8,000 nt of DNA, taken from positions 1-8,000 of the forward strand of contig SVKT01000072.1 in the NCBI GenBank assembly GCA_015068335.1, in the 5' to 3' direction. The position numbers and the translations under genes were made by a program. Positions 1 through 6,138 of the stretch are shown here, one piece after another. Under the pieces are notes generated by a model. The model did not search any database. It was not told the origin of the DNA and saw only the letters and a list, made by a program, of their open reading frames with translations. This DNA comes from Oscillospiraceae bacterium. Its GTDB lineage: Bacteria > Bacillota > Clostridia > Oscillospirales > Oscillospiraceae. The first letter of the stretch is position 1; each line of letters opens with the position of its first letter.

Positions 1-217
1 CACCCTGCGCGCGGCGCTGGGTCTGCGTTCCGCCTGCTTTGAGTGGGAGGTGGAGGACGGCGCGCTGGTGTTCTACGTCACGGGCTACGGCCACGGCGTG
101 GGGCTGAGCCAGTACGGCGCCGACCGGATGGCCCGGGAGGGCGCGGACTGGCGGGAGATCCTGACCCACTACTACTCCGGCGTGACCATCGGGACGTTTT
201 CCGGGGCGGGCGGTTGA
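1..217 (+). CDS. spoIID: SpoIID/LytB-domain protein, C-terminal part (5' end outside window)
   Basis: About 71 C-terminal residues are present in frame 2, ending at TGA 215-217. They carry the family's C-terminal signature: an LRAALGLRS stretch, then GYGHGVGLSQYGA, then MAREG and ILTHYYSGV. This glycine-rich GHGVG.SQ.GA block is diagnostic of SpoIID/LytB proteins. In sporulating Firmicutes SpoIID is a membrane-anchored lytic transglycosylase that cuts glycan strands stripped of peptides during forespore engulfment; paralogues of the same domain act as amidase enhancers (LytB). The N-terminus, membrane anchor and catalytic Glu region lie upstream of the window, so true SpoIID cannot be separated from a paralogue here, and the symbol is tentative. 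No good terminator follows; the next gene has its own promoter. Confidence 0.85.
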   Translation, partial: TLRAALGLRSACFEWEVEDGALVFYVTGYGHGVGLSQYGADRMAREGADWREILTHYYSGVTIGTFSGAGG

Positions 218-234
218 CCCCGCGCGGAGGACGC

Positions 235-264
235 TTTACAATGGCGGGCGTTTTGTGATAAAAT
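235..264 (+). promoter_or_regulatory. Promoter with extended -10 for the 303-1484 gene
   Basis: The -35 TTTACA (235-240) matches TTGACA at 5 of 6 bases. After an 18-base spacer comes TAAAAT (259-264), 5 of 6 to TATAAT, preceded by TG one base upstream (256-257), which makes an extended -10. Transcription would begin near 271, about 30 bases before the start codon. It is sigma-A-like; I see no sporulation sigma consensus. Confidence 0.65.
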
Positions 265-302
265 ATCTTGAAACATTATGCCCGCAGGAGAGGAGGCCGC
301 CG

Positions 303-1484
303 ATGAAAAAGAAACTTCTGGCACTGGCACTGTGCCTTTTGCTGCTGCTTCCGGCGGCGGTGCCTCCGGTGACGGCCAGCAGCGACGTCTATTTTGTGGC
401 CACGGAGCAGATCGTGCTTCCCCTGACGGAGGACACGATGCCTTTCTGGGACAAGAACGCGCTCTACATTTCCAGCAGCATCTTTACCGGCCTTGCCAGA
501 GAGGCCACCGGCATCTCCCGGGCGGCCAATGCGGAAAACACGCTGGTGGTGCTGTACGGCGGCGGCAAGGCGCTGATCTTTGATCTGACCAAGGCCTATG
601 CCCAGGACATTGAAGAAACGATCTACTACCCCGGCGCCGTGAAGAAAAACGGAAATATTTATGTGCCCGCCTCTCTGGTGGCCAGATATTTCGGCTTGAA
701 GTACTCCATCACCGGCGCCGCCCACGGCTTCCTTGTGTGGATGCGCAGCGAGGATATGGTGCTGACGGACCGTCAGTTTGCCCGGGCGGCCACCGGCCCG
801 ATGAATACCCGCTACGAGGCCTATCTGAAAGAACTGGCGGCGAAGAAGGAAGAGGAGCAGCCCCCGGTGGTGACGCCGCCGGACCCGCCTCCTGTGGTGA
901 CGCCGCCCGACCCGCCCCCGGTGGTGAAACCGGAAAAACCGGCGGAGATCACGGGCGAGCAGGTCAGTTTGTGCATTGAGGCCGGCGCGGACACAGAGTC
1001 GCTGCTGGACGTGCTGGACGGCTATGGCGTCCAGGCCGCCTTCTTCTGCACGGAATCGTTTATCGCGCAGCAGGGCGCGCTGCTGCGCCGTATGACCGCC
1101 GCGGGCCACAGCATCGGCCTTCTGGCGGACGGCGCGGACGCCGCACGCACCGTGGCGGAGCAGGCGGAGGCCGCCAACGACGCTCTGGCGCGCGCCACGA
1201 TGGGCAAGACCCGTCTGGCGGCGGTGAAAAACGGCGCCGCCGCGGACCGGAGCGCGCTGGAACAGATGGGCTTGCGCTGCCTGAGCGCGGATGTGGACAT
1301 CTCCGCCGGCGGGCTGAAAACGGTGGCGTCGGCCGAATCGCTGCTGCGCCGCGTGGCCGGACGGGACAGGGATTCCACGGTCTGGCTGGGTGCAGAGGTC
1401 ACGGCTGTCGGTCTGCGCGCCTTTTTGAGCGGCGCGGGCCAGGCGGGGCTGGGCGGCTGCCCGGCGTGGACGGAAACCACCTGA
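303..1484 (+). CDS. Secreted protein: copper-amine-oxidase-N-like domain + Pro repeat linker + degenerate polysaccharide deacetylase-like domain
   Basis: The product is 393 residues. The ATG at 303 is chosen because AGGAGAGGAGG (286-296) precedes it and the protein then opens with MKKK and a long Leu-rich signal peptide, probably cut after Ala25. A longer in-frame start at 255 would overlap the promoter. Residues about 27-155 resemble a copper-amine-oxidase N-terminal (stalk-like) domain, with the typical NGNIYVPASLVARYFGL element near 116-132. Residues 187-213 are a Pro-rich linker built of 9-residue repeats. Residues about 220-393 follow the NodB/polysaccharide deacetylase pattern: a beta strand at 221-228, LDGYGVQAAFF at 238-248 (compare LkkygvkATFF) and GHSIG at 268-272 (compare GHEIGNH). 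The catalytic TFDDG is replaced by CIEAG and the HxxxH metal motif is absent, so activity is unlikely. It probably sits at or outside the cell surface; a role in binding or sensing wall glycan is inference. Confidence 0.75.
   Translation: MKKKLLALALCLLLLLPAAVPPVTASSDVYFVATEQIVLPLTEDTMPFWDKNALYISSSIFTGLAREATGISRAANAENTLVVLYGGGKALIFDLTKAYAQDIEETIYYPGAVKKNGNIYVPASLVARYFGLKYSITGAAHGFLVWMRSEDMVLTDRQFARAATGPMNTRYEAYLKELAAKKEEEQPPVVTPPDPPPVVTPPDPPPVVKPEKPAEITGEQVSLCIEAGADTESLLDVLDGYGVQAAFFCTESFIAQQGALLRRMTAAGHSIGLLADGADAARTVAEQAEAANDALARATMGKTRLAAVKNGAAADRSALEQMGLRCLSADVDISAGGLKTVASAESLLRRVAGRDRDSTVWLGAEVTAVGLRAFLSGAGQAGLGGCPAWTETT
864..926 (+). repeat. 27-bp in-frame tandem repeat encoding the Pro-rich linker
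   Basis: Two full copies of a 27-base unit (864-890, 891-917), each encoding PVVTPPDPP, are followed by a partial third copy (918-926, PVV before KPEK). The copies differ only at a few synonymous positions. Length changes here would alter the spacing between the two extracellular domains without a frameshift. Confidence 0.9.
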
Positions 1485-1502
1485 ACAGGATTTACAGAAA
1501 GT

Positions 1503-1532
1503 TCAACACACCCGCTGTGGGTTGGGTATAAT
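1503..1532 (+). promoter_or_regulatory. Probable promoter of the two-component/HtrA operon
   Basis: A perfect TATAAT lies at 1527-1532. The best -35 is TCAACA at 1503-1508, 4 of 6 to TTGACA with an 18-base spacer. Between them is a short inverted repeat, ACCC (1510-1513) with GGGT (1519-1522), and TTTACA (1491-1496) and TTCAAC (1502-1507) form an 11-bp-spaced direct repeat. Such 10-11 bp spacing is typical of OmpR/PhoB-family sites, so autoregulation is possible. The 5' leader holds a small hairpin, GCTGT (1546-1550) with ACAGC (1554-1558). The -10 is convincing; the operator ideas are weak. Confidence 0.5.
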
Positions 1533-1587
1533 AACCAGTAAGAATGCTGTAAAACAGCGGAAAGACCTTTGAAACGGGAGGGACACT

Positions 1588-2292
1588 ATGGGCCGAAAGA
1601 TCTTGGTCGTGGAGGATGACCGCCATATCGCCGATCTTCTTCATATGTACTTGGAGAAGGAGGGCTTCGATGTGCGGATGGCCGCCGACGGCGGACGCGC
1701 TCTGGAAGAATTTCAAAAGGAGATCCCGGACCTGATCCTGCTGGACATTATGCTGCCGGTTATGGACGGCTGGGCGGTGTGCCAGCGCATCCGGGAGACC
1801 AGCAAGGTGCCCATCATTATGCTCACGGCCAAAAGCGAGGTGTTTGACCGGATCCAGGGTCTGGAAATGGGCGCGGACGACTACATCGTCAAGCCCTTTG
1901 AGATGAAGGAACTCATCGCCCGCATCAATGCGGTGCTGCGCCGCACGGAGATCCCCACCGACACCAGCAAGCGCCTCACCTTCGACAAACTGGTCATCGA
2001 TCTGGACTCCTACGAACTGATCGTGGACGGCAAAAAGATCGACACGCCGCCCAAGGAACTGGAACTGCTGTACCATCTGGCGGCCACGCCCAACCGGGTC
2101 TACACCCGCAACCAGTTGCTGGACGAGGTGTGGGGCTTCGACTATTTCGGCGACAGCCGCACGGTGGACGTGCATATCAAGCGCCTGCGGGAAAAGGTGG
2201 AAAACATCTCGGACCGCTGGGAACTGAAAACCGTCTGGGGCGTGGGCTACAAGTTTGAACTGGCAGCCGCCAAAGCGGAGACACGGGAATGA
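1588..2292 (+). CDS. OmpR/PhoB-family response regulator
   Basis: A 234-residue transcription factor of normal family length. The receiver domain (about 1-120) has the acidic pocket E9-D10-D11, phospho-acceptor D53 in LLDIMLP, switch T80 in MLTAK and K102 in VKPF. A winged-helix DNA-binding domain (about 130-226) follows, with the family motifs PPKELELLYHLA, LLDEVWGFDYFGDSRTVDVH and VGYKF. GGGAGG (1576-1581) sets the start at 1588. The stop overlaps the kinase start as ATGA, so the two are translationally coupled cognate partners. Because htrA follows in the same operon, the likely regulon is envelope or secretion stress, as for CssR in Bacillus; this is inferred from context, since PhoB-type regulators cannot be assigned a signal by sequence alone. 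Confidence 0.95.
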   Translation: MGRKILVVEDDRHIADLLHMYLEKEGFDVRMAADGGRALEEFQKEIPDLILLDIMLPVMDGWAVCQRIRETSKVPIIMLTAKSEVFDRIQGLEMGADDYIVKPFEMKELIARINAVLRRTEIPTDTSKRLTFDKLVIDLDSYELIVDGKKIDTPPKELELLYHLAATPNRVYTRNQLLDEVWGFDYFGDSRTVDVHIKRLREKVENISDRWELKTVWGVGYKFELAAAKAETRE

Positions 2293-3746
2293 AGCGCTAT
2301 TTCAAAACCCACTTTCAGGGGATGTACTGGCGGCAGATGCTGCTTACCGTCAGTATGGTGCTGCTGACGCTGGCCCTGCTGGGCGCGTCCTTCTTCTCGC
2401 TGAGTTACAACTATGCCCGCGGGCAGGAGAGCGTGGAGATCCAGAGCAAGGCCCGGGTGATGAGCCAACTTTCCGTCAGTTATCTGGAAAGCGGCCGCTA
2501 CCTGGATATGGAGGATCTGCAAAACGACCCGGACTTCCAGCGGCTGGCCTCTTTTGCGGCGATGGTGTCCGACGTGCATTTTATGATCTGCGACACCCAG
2601 GGCCACGTGCTGCTCACCACCGACCGGCAACTGGACGGTATGAGCCTGACCATCCCCGGGGAGATGACCCGGGAACTGATGGAGAAGGGCTCCGTCACCG
2701 CCCGGGACGATCTGGGCGGCATCTACGGCCAGAAGCGCGTGGTCATCGGCGTGCCGGCGGTGAACCCTCTGAGCCGGGAGACGGTGGGCGAGGTGTTTGC
2801 CGTGGCCACCACGGCCTCTCTGGACGCGATGTGGAAGGGCTTCATCAGCCTGTTCGTTATGACGGCTATGGTGGTTTTGATGATCGCCTTCACGGCCTCC
2901 TCCGTCACCACGATGCGGCAGGTGCGGCCCATCCGGGAGATGGTGCAGGCCACCCGCCAGTATGCCGAGGGCAATTTCGACATCCGGATGAACGACTACG
3001 GCCGCGACGACGAGATCGGCGTTCTGGCGGCCTCGTTCAACAATATGGCGGAGTCCTTGCAGCAGACGGAGCGTCAGCGCCGGGAGTTCATCGCCAACAT
3101 CTCCCACGAGTTGAAGACCCCGATGACCACCATCGCCGGCTATACCGACGGCATTCTGGACGGCACCATCCCCCCGGAGAAGGAGCGGCAGTATTTGCAG
3201 ATCATCTCCGACGAGAGCCGCCGCCTGTCCCGTATGGTGCGGCGGATGCTGGACGTGAGCCAGTTGCAGGCCATCGACCCGATGCGCGCCCACAGCCGCT
3301 TCGACCTGTGCGAAAGCGTGCGCCGGGTGCTGATCTCGCTGGAAAAGCGGATCACCGACCGCGGTTTGGACGTGGAGGCGGACATTCCCGAACTGCCCAT
3401 CCGGGTGCTGGGCGACAACGACCTCATCACGCAGGTCATCTACAACCTGCTGGAAAACGCGGTGAAATTTGCCCGGGCAGGCTCCACGCTGTATCTGGGC
3501 GTCTCCGCCATCGACGGCAAGGCCCGGGTGGTGGTGCGCAACCACGGTGACACCATCCCGCCCGAGGAACTGCCGCTGCTGTTTGAGCGCTTCCACAAGA
3601 GCGACAAGTCCCGCAGCGAGGACAAGGACGGCGTGGGTCTTGGCCTGTATATCGTAAAAACAATTTTGGAGCAGCACAGAGAACGGATCGATGTGACCAG
3701 CGAAGACGGTGTGACCACCTTCTCGTTCTCGCTGACGATGGAATGA
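2289..3746 (+). CDS. Membrane sensor histidine kinase (HAMP, HisKA, HATPase)
   Basis: A 485-residue class I sensor kinase. TM1 is at about 16-38, an extracytoplasmic sensor domain at about 39-183 and TM2 at about 185-206. A HAMP linker (about 207-262) includes RPIREM and DEIGVLAASFN. The H-box NISHELKTPMTTIAGY contains phospho-acceptor H273. The N-box NLLENAVKFA carries N390, the G1 region reads VRNHGDTI, and the G2 box is GVGLGLYIVK (448-457). The G1 Asp is replaced by Asn, a change I regard as common in Gram-positive kinases of this type. GGAG (2277-2280) inside the regulator gene supplies the ribosome site. The roughly 145-residue outer domain resembles a double-Cache/PAS-like or CssS-type sensor in size, but I cannot assign its ligand. 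It is expected to phosphorylate the upstream regulator. Confidence 0.95.
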   Translation: MKRYFKTHFQGMYWRQMLLTVSMVLLTLALLGASFFSLSYNYARGQESVEIQSKARVMSQLSVSYLESGRYLDMEDLQNDPDFQRLASFAAMVSDVHFMICDTQGHVLLTTDRQLDGMSLTIPGEMTRELMEKGSVTARDDLGGIYGQKRVVIGVPAVNPLSRETVGEVFAVATTASLDAMWKGFISLFVMTAMVVLMIAFTASSVTTMRQVRPIREMVQATRQYAEGNFDIRMNDYGRDDEIGVLAASFNNMAESLQQTERQRREFIANISHELKTPMTTIAGYTDGILDGTIPPEKERQYLQIISDESRRLSRMVRRMLDVSQLQAIDPMRAHSRFDLCESVRRVLISLEKRITDRGLDVEADIPELPIRVLGDNDLITQVIYNLLENAVKFARAGSTLYLGVSAIDGKARVVVRNHGDTIPPEELPLLFERFHKSDKSRSEDKDGVGLGLYIVKTILEQHRERIDVTSEDGVTTFSFSLTME

Positions 3747-3752
3747 GGATGT

Positions 3753-5042
3753 ATGGAAGAACGGAACGTACCCTGCGGGGAGGATCGCCTGCCCGGAGAA
3801 GTGGTTGAGATCTACCGCCAGGCGGAGCCCCGGGAGGTGGTGTCGTGCTATACGCGCCCGCTGCCCGGCGGACATCCGGCGGCAAAGAAGCCCGTGACGG
3901 GGGGAAAGAAGAAGCAGAGCAAAAAGGGGCTTTGGATCTTCCTGGCCTGCTTTGCGGTGTTTCTGCTGGCGGTGGCTGCGGTGACCGCCCTGACCTACGT
4001 CTGGGCGCGGGATCACAGCACCGACGACCTGTATGAGTATTTCACGGAAAAGCACGAGGACTCCCACCCCCCGAAAGAAGTGGAGATCCCCCGCTTCCCC
4101 TACGGGCAGGGGGTGCGTCTTGCTGTGGGGCAGACCCACGGCGACGCCCTGACGCCCCAGGAGATTTACAGCCGGGTCAACCCCTCCGTGGTGGCGGTGC
4201 TGTCACGACGGGGAGATCGCGCCTCCGTGGGCTCCGGCGTCATCTTCACCGCCGACGGCTACGTCATCACCAATTACCACGTGGTGGAGGGCGGCCAGAC
4301 CTGCACCGTGATGCTCAGCACCGGATATCAGTACGAGGCAAAGTATGTGGCCGGCGACCGGAACTACGACCTGGCCATTTTGAAGATGGAGACCGCGGAC
4401 CTGCCGGCGGCGGAATTTCTGGATTCCGACCTGCTCACGGTGGGCGATCCCGCCTACGCCATCGGCAACCCGATGGGCTATGAACTGCTGGGCACGATGA
4501 CGGACGGCATCATCTCCGCCGTGGACCGCGAAGTGGAGGTGGACGGCCGGTATATGAACCTGATCCAGACCAACGCGGCGCTGAACACCGGCAACTCCGG
4601 CGGCCCGCTGGTCAACTGCTACGGTCAGGTGGTGGGCATCAACGTCATCAAACTGAACTCCCCCTACTCCACTGTGGAGGGTCTGGGTTTTGCCATCCCC
4701 ACCGCCGTGATGCGGCGTGTGGTGAACGACCTGCTGACCTACGGCGAGGTGAAGCCCGAACCGCTGCTGGGCGTGTCGGTGGCAAAGGTGGCAACCCAGG
4801 CGGCGGAAGGCGTCTGGGGTCTGGAAGTCGTGGAACTGGTGGAGGACGGCGCCGCCGACCGGGCGGGCGTCCGGGTGGGTGACTGGCTGCTCTCCGCCGA
4901 CGGCGTGCCCCTGACGGTCAGCAACGATCTGCTGCGCGTCCGCCGGACGCACTATCTGGGCGAGGAGATGGAACTCGTCCTCTGGCGCGGCGGCGAGGAA
5001 CTGCGCGTCACGCTGGAACTGACCCAAAGCGCCGCGGAGTAA
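3753..5042 (+). CDS. htrA: HtrA/DegP-like membrane-anchored serine protease with PDZ domain
   Basis: A 429-residue protein that begins 6 bases after the kinase stop, with GAGG 4 bases before the ATG. Residues 1-59 are cytoplasmic, ending in a Lys-rich stretch. One TM helix (about 60-83) places the rest outside the membrane. The trypsin-like domain (about 135-330) has the full triad: H176 in TNYHVVEGG, D206 in NYDLAILK and S282 in NTGNSGGPL. A single PDZ domain (about 335-425) follows, with LLGVSVA and GAADRAGVRVGDWLLSADG. This is the normal layout of Gram-positive HtrA (N-in anchor, one PDZ). Such proteases degrade or refold misfolded exported proteins. Cotranscription with a two-component system suggests that the system controls the protease; whether HtrA also feeds back on the sensor is not shown. 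Transcription ends at the hairpin just downstream. Confidence 0.95.
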   Translation: MEERNVPCGEDRLPGEVVEIYRQAEPREVVSCYTRPLPGGHPAAKKPVTGGKKKQSKKGLWIFLACFAVFLLAVAAVTALTYVWARDHSTDDLYEYFTEKHEDSHPPKEVEIPRFPYGQGVRLAVGQTHGDALTPQEIYSRVNPSVVAVLSRRGDRASVGSGVIFTADGYVITNYHVVEGGQTCTVMLSTGYQYEAKYVAGDRNYDLAILKMETADLPAAEFLDSDLLTVGDPAYAIGNPMGYELLGTMTDGIISAVDREVEVDGRYMNLIQTNAALNTGNSGGPLVNCYGQVVGINVIKLNSPYSTVEGLGFAIPTAVMRRVVNDLLTYGEVKPEPLLGVSVAKVATQAAEGVWGLEVVELVEDGAADRAGVRVGDWLLSADGVPLTVSNDLLRVRRTHYLGEEMELVLWRGGEELRVTLELTQSAAE

Positions 5043-5062
5043 GAAACCATTCCATAAAAATG

Positions 5063-5101
5063 CACAGGGACGGTGAAGCGATCACTGTCCCTGTGTTTTT
5101 T
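5063..5101 (+). terminator. Bidirectional intrinsic terminator between convergent operons
   Basis: CACAGGGAC (5063-5071) pairs with GTCCCTGTG (5087-5095). A G-U pair and GTGA/TCAC extend this to 14 bp around a five-base AGCGA loop. On the plus strand six T follow (5096-5101), ending the htrA operon. On the minus strand the hairpin is followed by five T (the A run at 5056-5060), so it can also stop the TauE/SafE transcript. The minus-strand stop codon (5082-5084) lies inside the hairpin. Confidence 0.93.
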
Positions 5102-5456
5102 GTTTCGGCAGCAGCAAACTGACGCCGGAGAGAAGCAGATAGACGCCGAAGGGCCTGCGCAGCAGTTCCACATCCAGCGCGGTGGCAAGCCAGGCTCCCG
5201 CCGCGGCGGCCAGCACGGCGGGCGGCACGGCGGCGCGGAGGGTGGGCTTGTCCAGATAACCGCTGCGCCAGTGGCAAAGCAGGGCGCTGGCGGCGGTGGG
5301 CAGGAAAAACAGCAGGTTGATGCCCTGGGCCGTGCGCTGCTCCACGCCCAGAAACAACGTCATCACCAGCAGCAGCAGGGTGCCGCCGCCCACGCCCCAG
5401 GCGGAGATGACGCCGGCGCCGAAGCCGCACAGCAACGGGAGGATCCAGTCCGTCAC
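5082..5456 (-). CDS. TauE/SafE-family membrane protein, second half (half-length)
   Basis: A 124-residue protein starting at GTG 5456-5454, which overlaps the previous stop as GTGA. This start is preferred because an upstream in-frame extension would read as Arg-rich, non-membrane sequence antisense to the partner gene. Four hydrophobic segments are visible (about 4-30, 46-64, 75-93, 100-117). The first carries the family's glycine signature FGAGVISAWGVGGG. The stretch AQGINLLFFLPTAASALLCHWRSGYLD matches the TauE/SafE repeat pattern of a small polar entry, a helix and a G-[YI]-[LI]-D turn. Full-length TauE/SafE proteins are about 250 residues made of two such repeats, so this is one repeat. 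The family exports or imports sulfonates, sulfite and other anions; the substrate here is unknown. The last codons lie in the terminator hairpin. Confidence 0.85.
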   Translation of the reverse strand: MTDWILPLLCGFGAGVISAWGVGGGTLLLLVMTLFLGVEQRTAQGINLLFFLPTAASALLCHWRSGYLDKPTLRAAVPPAVLAAAAGAWLATALDVELLRRPFGVYLLLSGVSLLLPKQKTQGQ

Positions 5457-5809
5457 AGCAGATATTTCACCCCCGCGTAAAAGAGAAAGGCGGCGAACAG
5501 CCATTTCAAAAACGTTGTGGAGACCTTTCCGTACAGTTTCCCGCCCAGAAAGCCGCCGGCGAGACCGCCCAGCAGATAGGGCAGCGCCCGGGTCAGGATG
5601 TCTCCGCCGCCACGCCAGAGATAGACGAGGGAGGACACCAGACACACCGGAAAGATGACCCCCACACAGGTGGCGTAGAGCCTGCGCTGGGAAAGGGCGT
5701 CGCCGCGGGAGAGAATGGGCAGAAACACCATACCGCCGCCTCCGCCGAACACTCCGTTGGCAAGTCCCGCCGCCGCGCCTGCGATGCGCGGCCGCCAGTT
5801 TCCTTTCAT
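5453..5809 (-). CDS. TauE/SafE-family membrane protein, first half (half-length)
   Basis: A 118-residue protein with four hydrophobic segments (about 9-33, 44-65, 75-94, 100-118). The first contains the signature GLANGVFGGGGGMVFLPIL typical of TauE/SafE repeats; GGLAGGFLGGKLYG and the final FLKWLFAAFLFYAG also match the repeat. The ATG at 5809 has an excellent ribosome site (AAGGAGG, 5 bases away). A second in-frame ATG at 5854, within a duplicated copy of this start region, would add 15 residues behind a weaker GAGGCGGGGG site. Its stop overlaps the next gene's GTG, so the two halves are probably made together and assemble as one eight-helix transporter. No clear promoter lies directly upstream; the gene may be read from the DUF1540 gene. 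Confidence 0.85.
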   Translation of the reverse strand: MKGNWRPRIAGAAAGLANGVFGGGGGMVFLPILSRGDALSQRRLYATCVGVIFPVCLVSSLVYLWRGGGDILTRALPYLLGGLAGGFLGGKLYGKVSTTFLKWLFAAFLFYAGVKYLL

Positions 5810-5814
5810 ATGCC

Positions 5815-5821
5815 CCTCCTT
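5815..5821 (-). promoter_or_regulatory. Ribosome binding site deciding the first TauE/SafE start
   Basis: AAGGAGG on the minus strand, with a 5-base spacer to the ATG at 5809. It is much better than the degenerate copies of the same site in the upstream repeats, which argues for 5809 as the main start. Confidence 0.85.
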
Positions 5822-5935
5822 TTGTTTGGTATGTAGGCCCCCGGTTTTTTTCATAGTCCCCCGCCTCTTGCTTGGTATGCAGGCCGCCGGTTTTCTTTTG
5901 TAGTCCCCGTCTCTTGCTTGGTATGCAGGCCCCGG
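5822..5935 (-). repeat. 46-bp tandem repeats derived from a translation start region
   Basis: Two full units (5822-5867 and 5868-5913) and a partial third (from 5914) lie in exact 46-bp register; units two and three share at least 20 identical bases (from 5866 and 5912). On the minus strand each unit contains ACCAARCAARAG, a G-rich ribosome-site-like stretch, an ATG-like position and an AAA-rich start. The real start region of the first TauE/SafE gene (about 5782-5821) is alignable as a further, more diverged unit. The ATG survives in the first unit (5854-5852) and has become ACA in the second. Together with 5936-5973 this accounts for the whole gap between the TauE and DUF1540 genes. Confidence 0.85.
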
Positions 5936-5942
5936 AGAGGAT

Positions 5943-5966
5943 GGGAGGGGAGAAAGATCCCCTCCC
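5943..5966 (-). other. Hairpin after the DUF1540 gene, without U tract
   Basis: GGGAGGGGA (5943-5951) and TCCCCTCCC (5958-5966) form a perfect 9-bp stem with a six-base loop, 7 bases past the DUF1540 stop. Neither strand has a run of T after it, so it is not a canonical intrinsic terminator. It could protect the 3' end, partly attenuate read-through into the TauE genes, or do nothing. Confidence 0.5.
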
Positions 5967-5973
5967 GTTTGCG

Positions 5974-6138
5974 TTACTTCAACTTGAAACTTTCGCAGTC
6001 CGTGCACTTGATCTCGGTGGGGTTGGTCTCGTGGGTGCCCACCTGAATGGCAGACAGGGTGCAGTAGTTCTTGTCCTGGCAGTGGTGGGTGCAACTGGTC
6101 ACGGTGCACTTGATGCTCTCGTTGGGCGTCTGATTCAT
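5974..6138 (-). CDS. Small Cys-rich DUF1540 domain protein
   Basis: A 54-residue protein starting at ATG 6138 with AGGAGG 9 bases upstream. The pattern IKCTVTSCTHHCQDKNYCTLSAIQVG, ending in a Cys-rich CTDCESF tail, fits DUF1540: short Firmicute proteins with conserved cysteines around a CxV...C...Y/FC...I.V core and a final T/C.C..F. Here there are six cysteines (11, 16, 20, 26, 45, 48) and two histidines (18, 19), enough to bind a metal ion. No signal peptide or membrane segment is seen, so it should be cytoplasmic, or spore-located if sporulation-expressed. The family's function is unknown. It lies between the mgtE terminator and the TauE genes, facing the latter. I found no convincing promoter in 6139-6211. 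Confidence 0.88.
   Translation of the reverse strand: MNQTPNESIKCTVTSCTHHCQDKNYCTLSAIQVGTHETNPTEIKCTDCESFKLK

Noticed and set aside
218..254. Terminator after the SpoIID gene (ACGC 231-234 with GCGT 248-251, then TTT)
   Set aside because: Only four base pairs with a long loop and a short T run. The same bases form a better-supported promoter.
255..302. Upstream start for the secreted protein, adding 16 residues
   Set aside because: This start overlaps the -10 of the promoter and would put a non-hydrophobic stretch before a standard signal peptide. The ATG at 303 has a strong ribosome site.
303..350. Lipobox reading of the signal peptide (Cys11)
   Set aside because: The residue before Cys11 is Leu, and the Cys lies inside rather than after the hydrophobic core, so lipoprotein processing is unlikely.
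2247..4139. A 630-codon open frame on the minus strand
   Set aside because: It is antisense to the kinase and protease genes. Its product is His-, Gln- and Arg-rich with no recognisable domain, the usual product of GC-rich third positions on the opposite strand.
5822..5935. CRISPR array
   Set aside because: The 46-bp units are contiguous with no unique spacers, and there are no cas genes.
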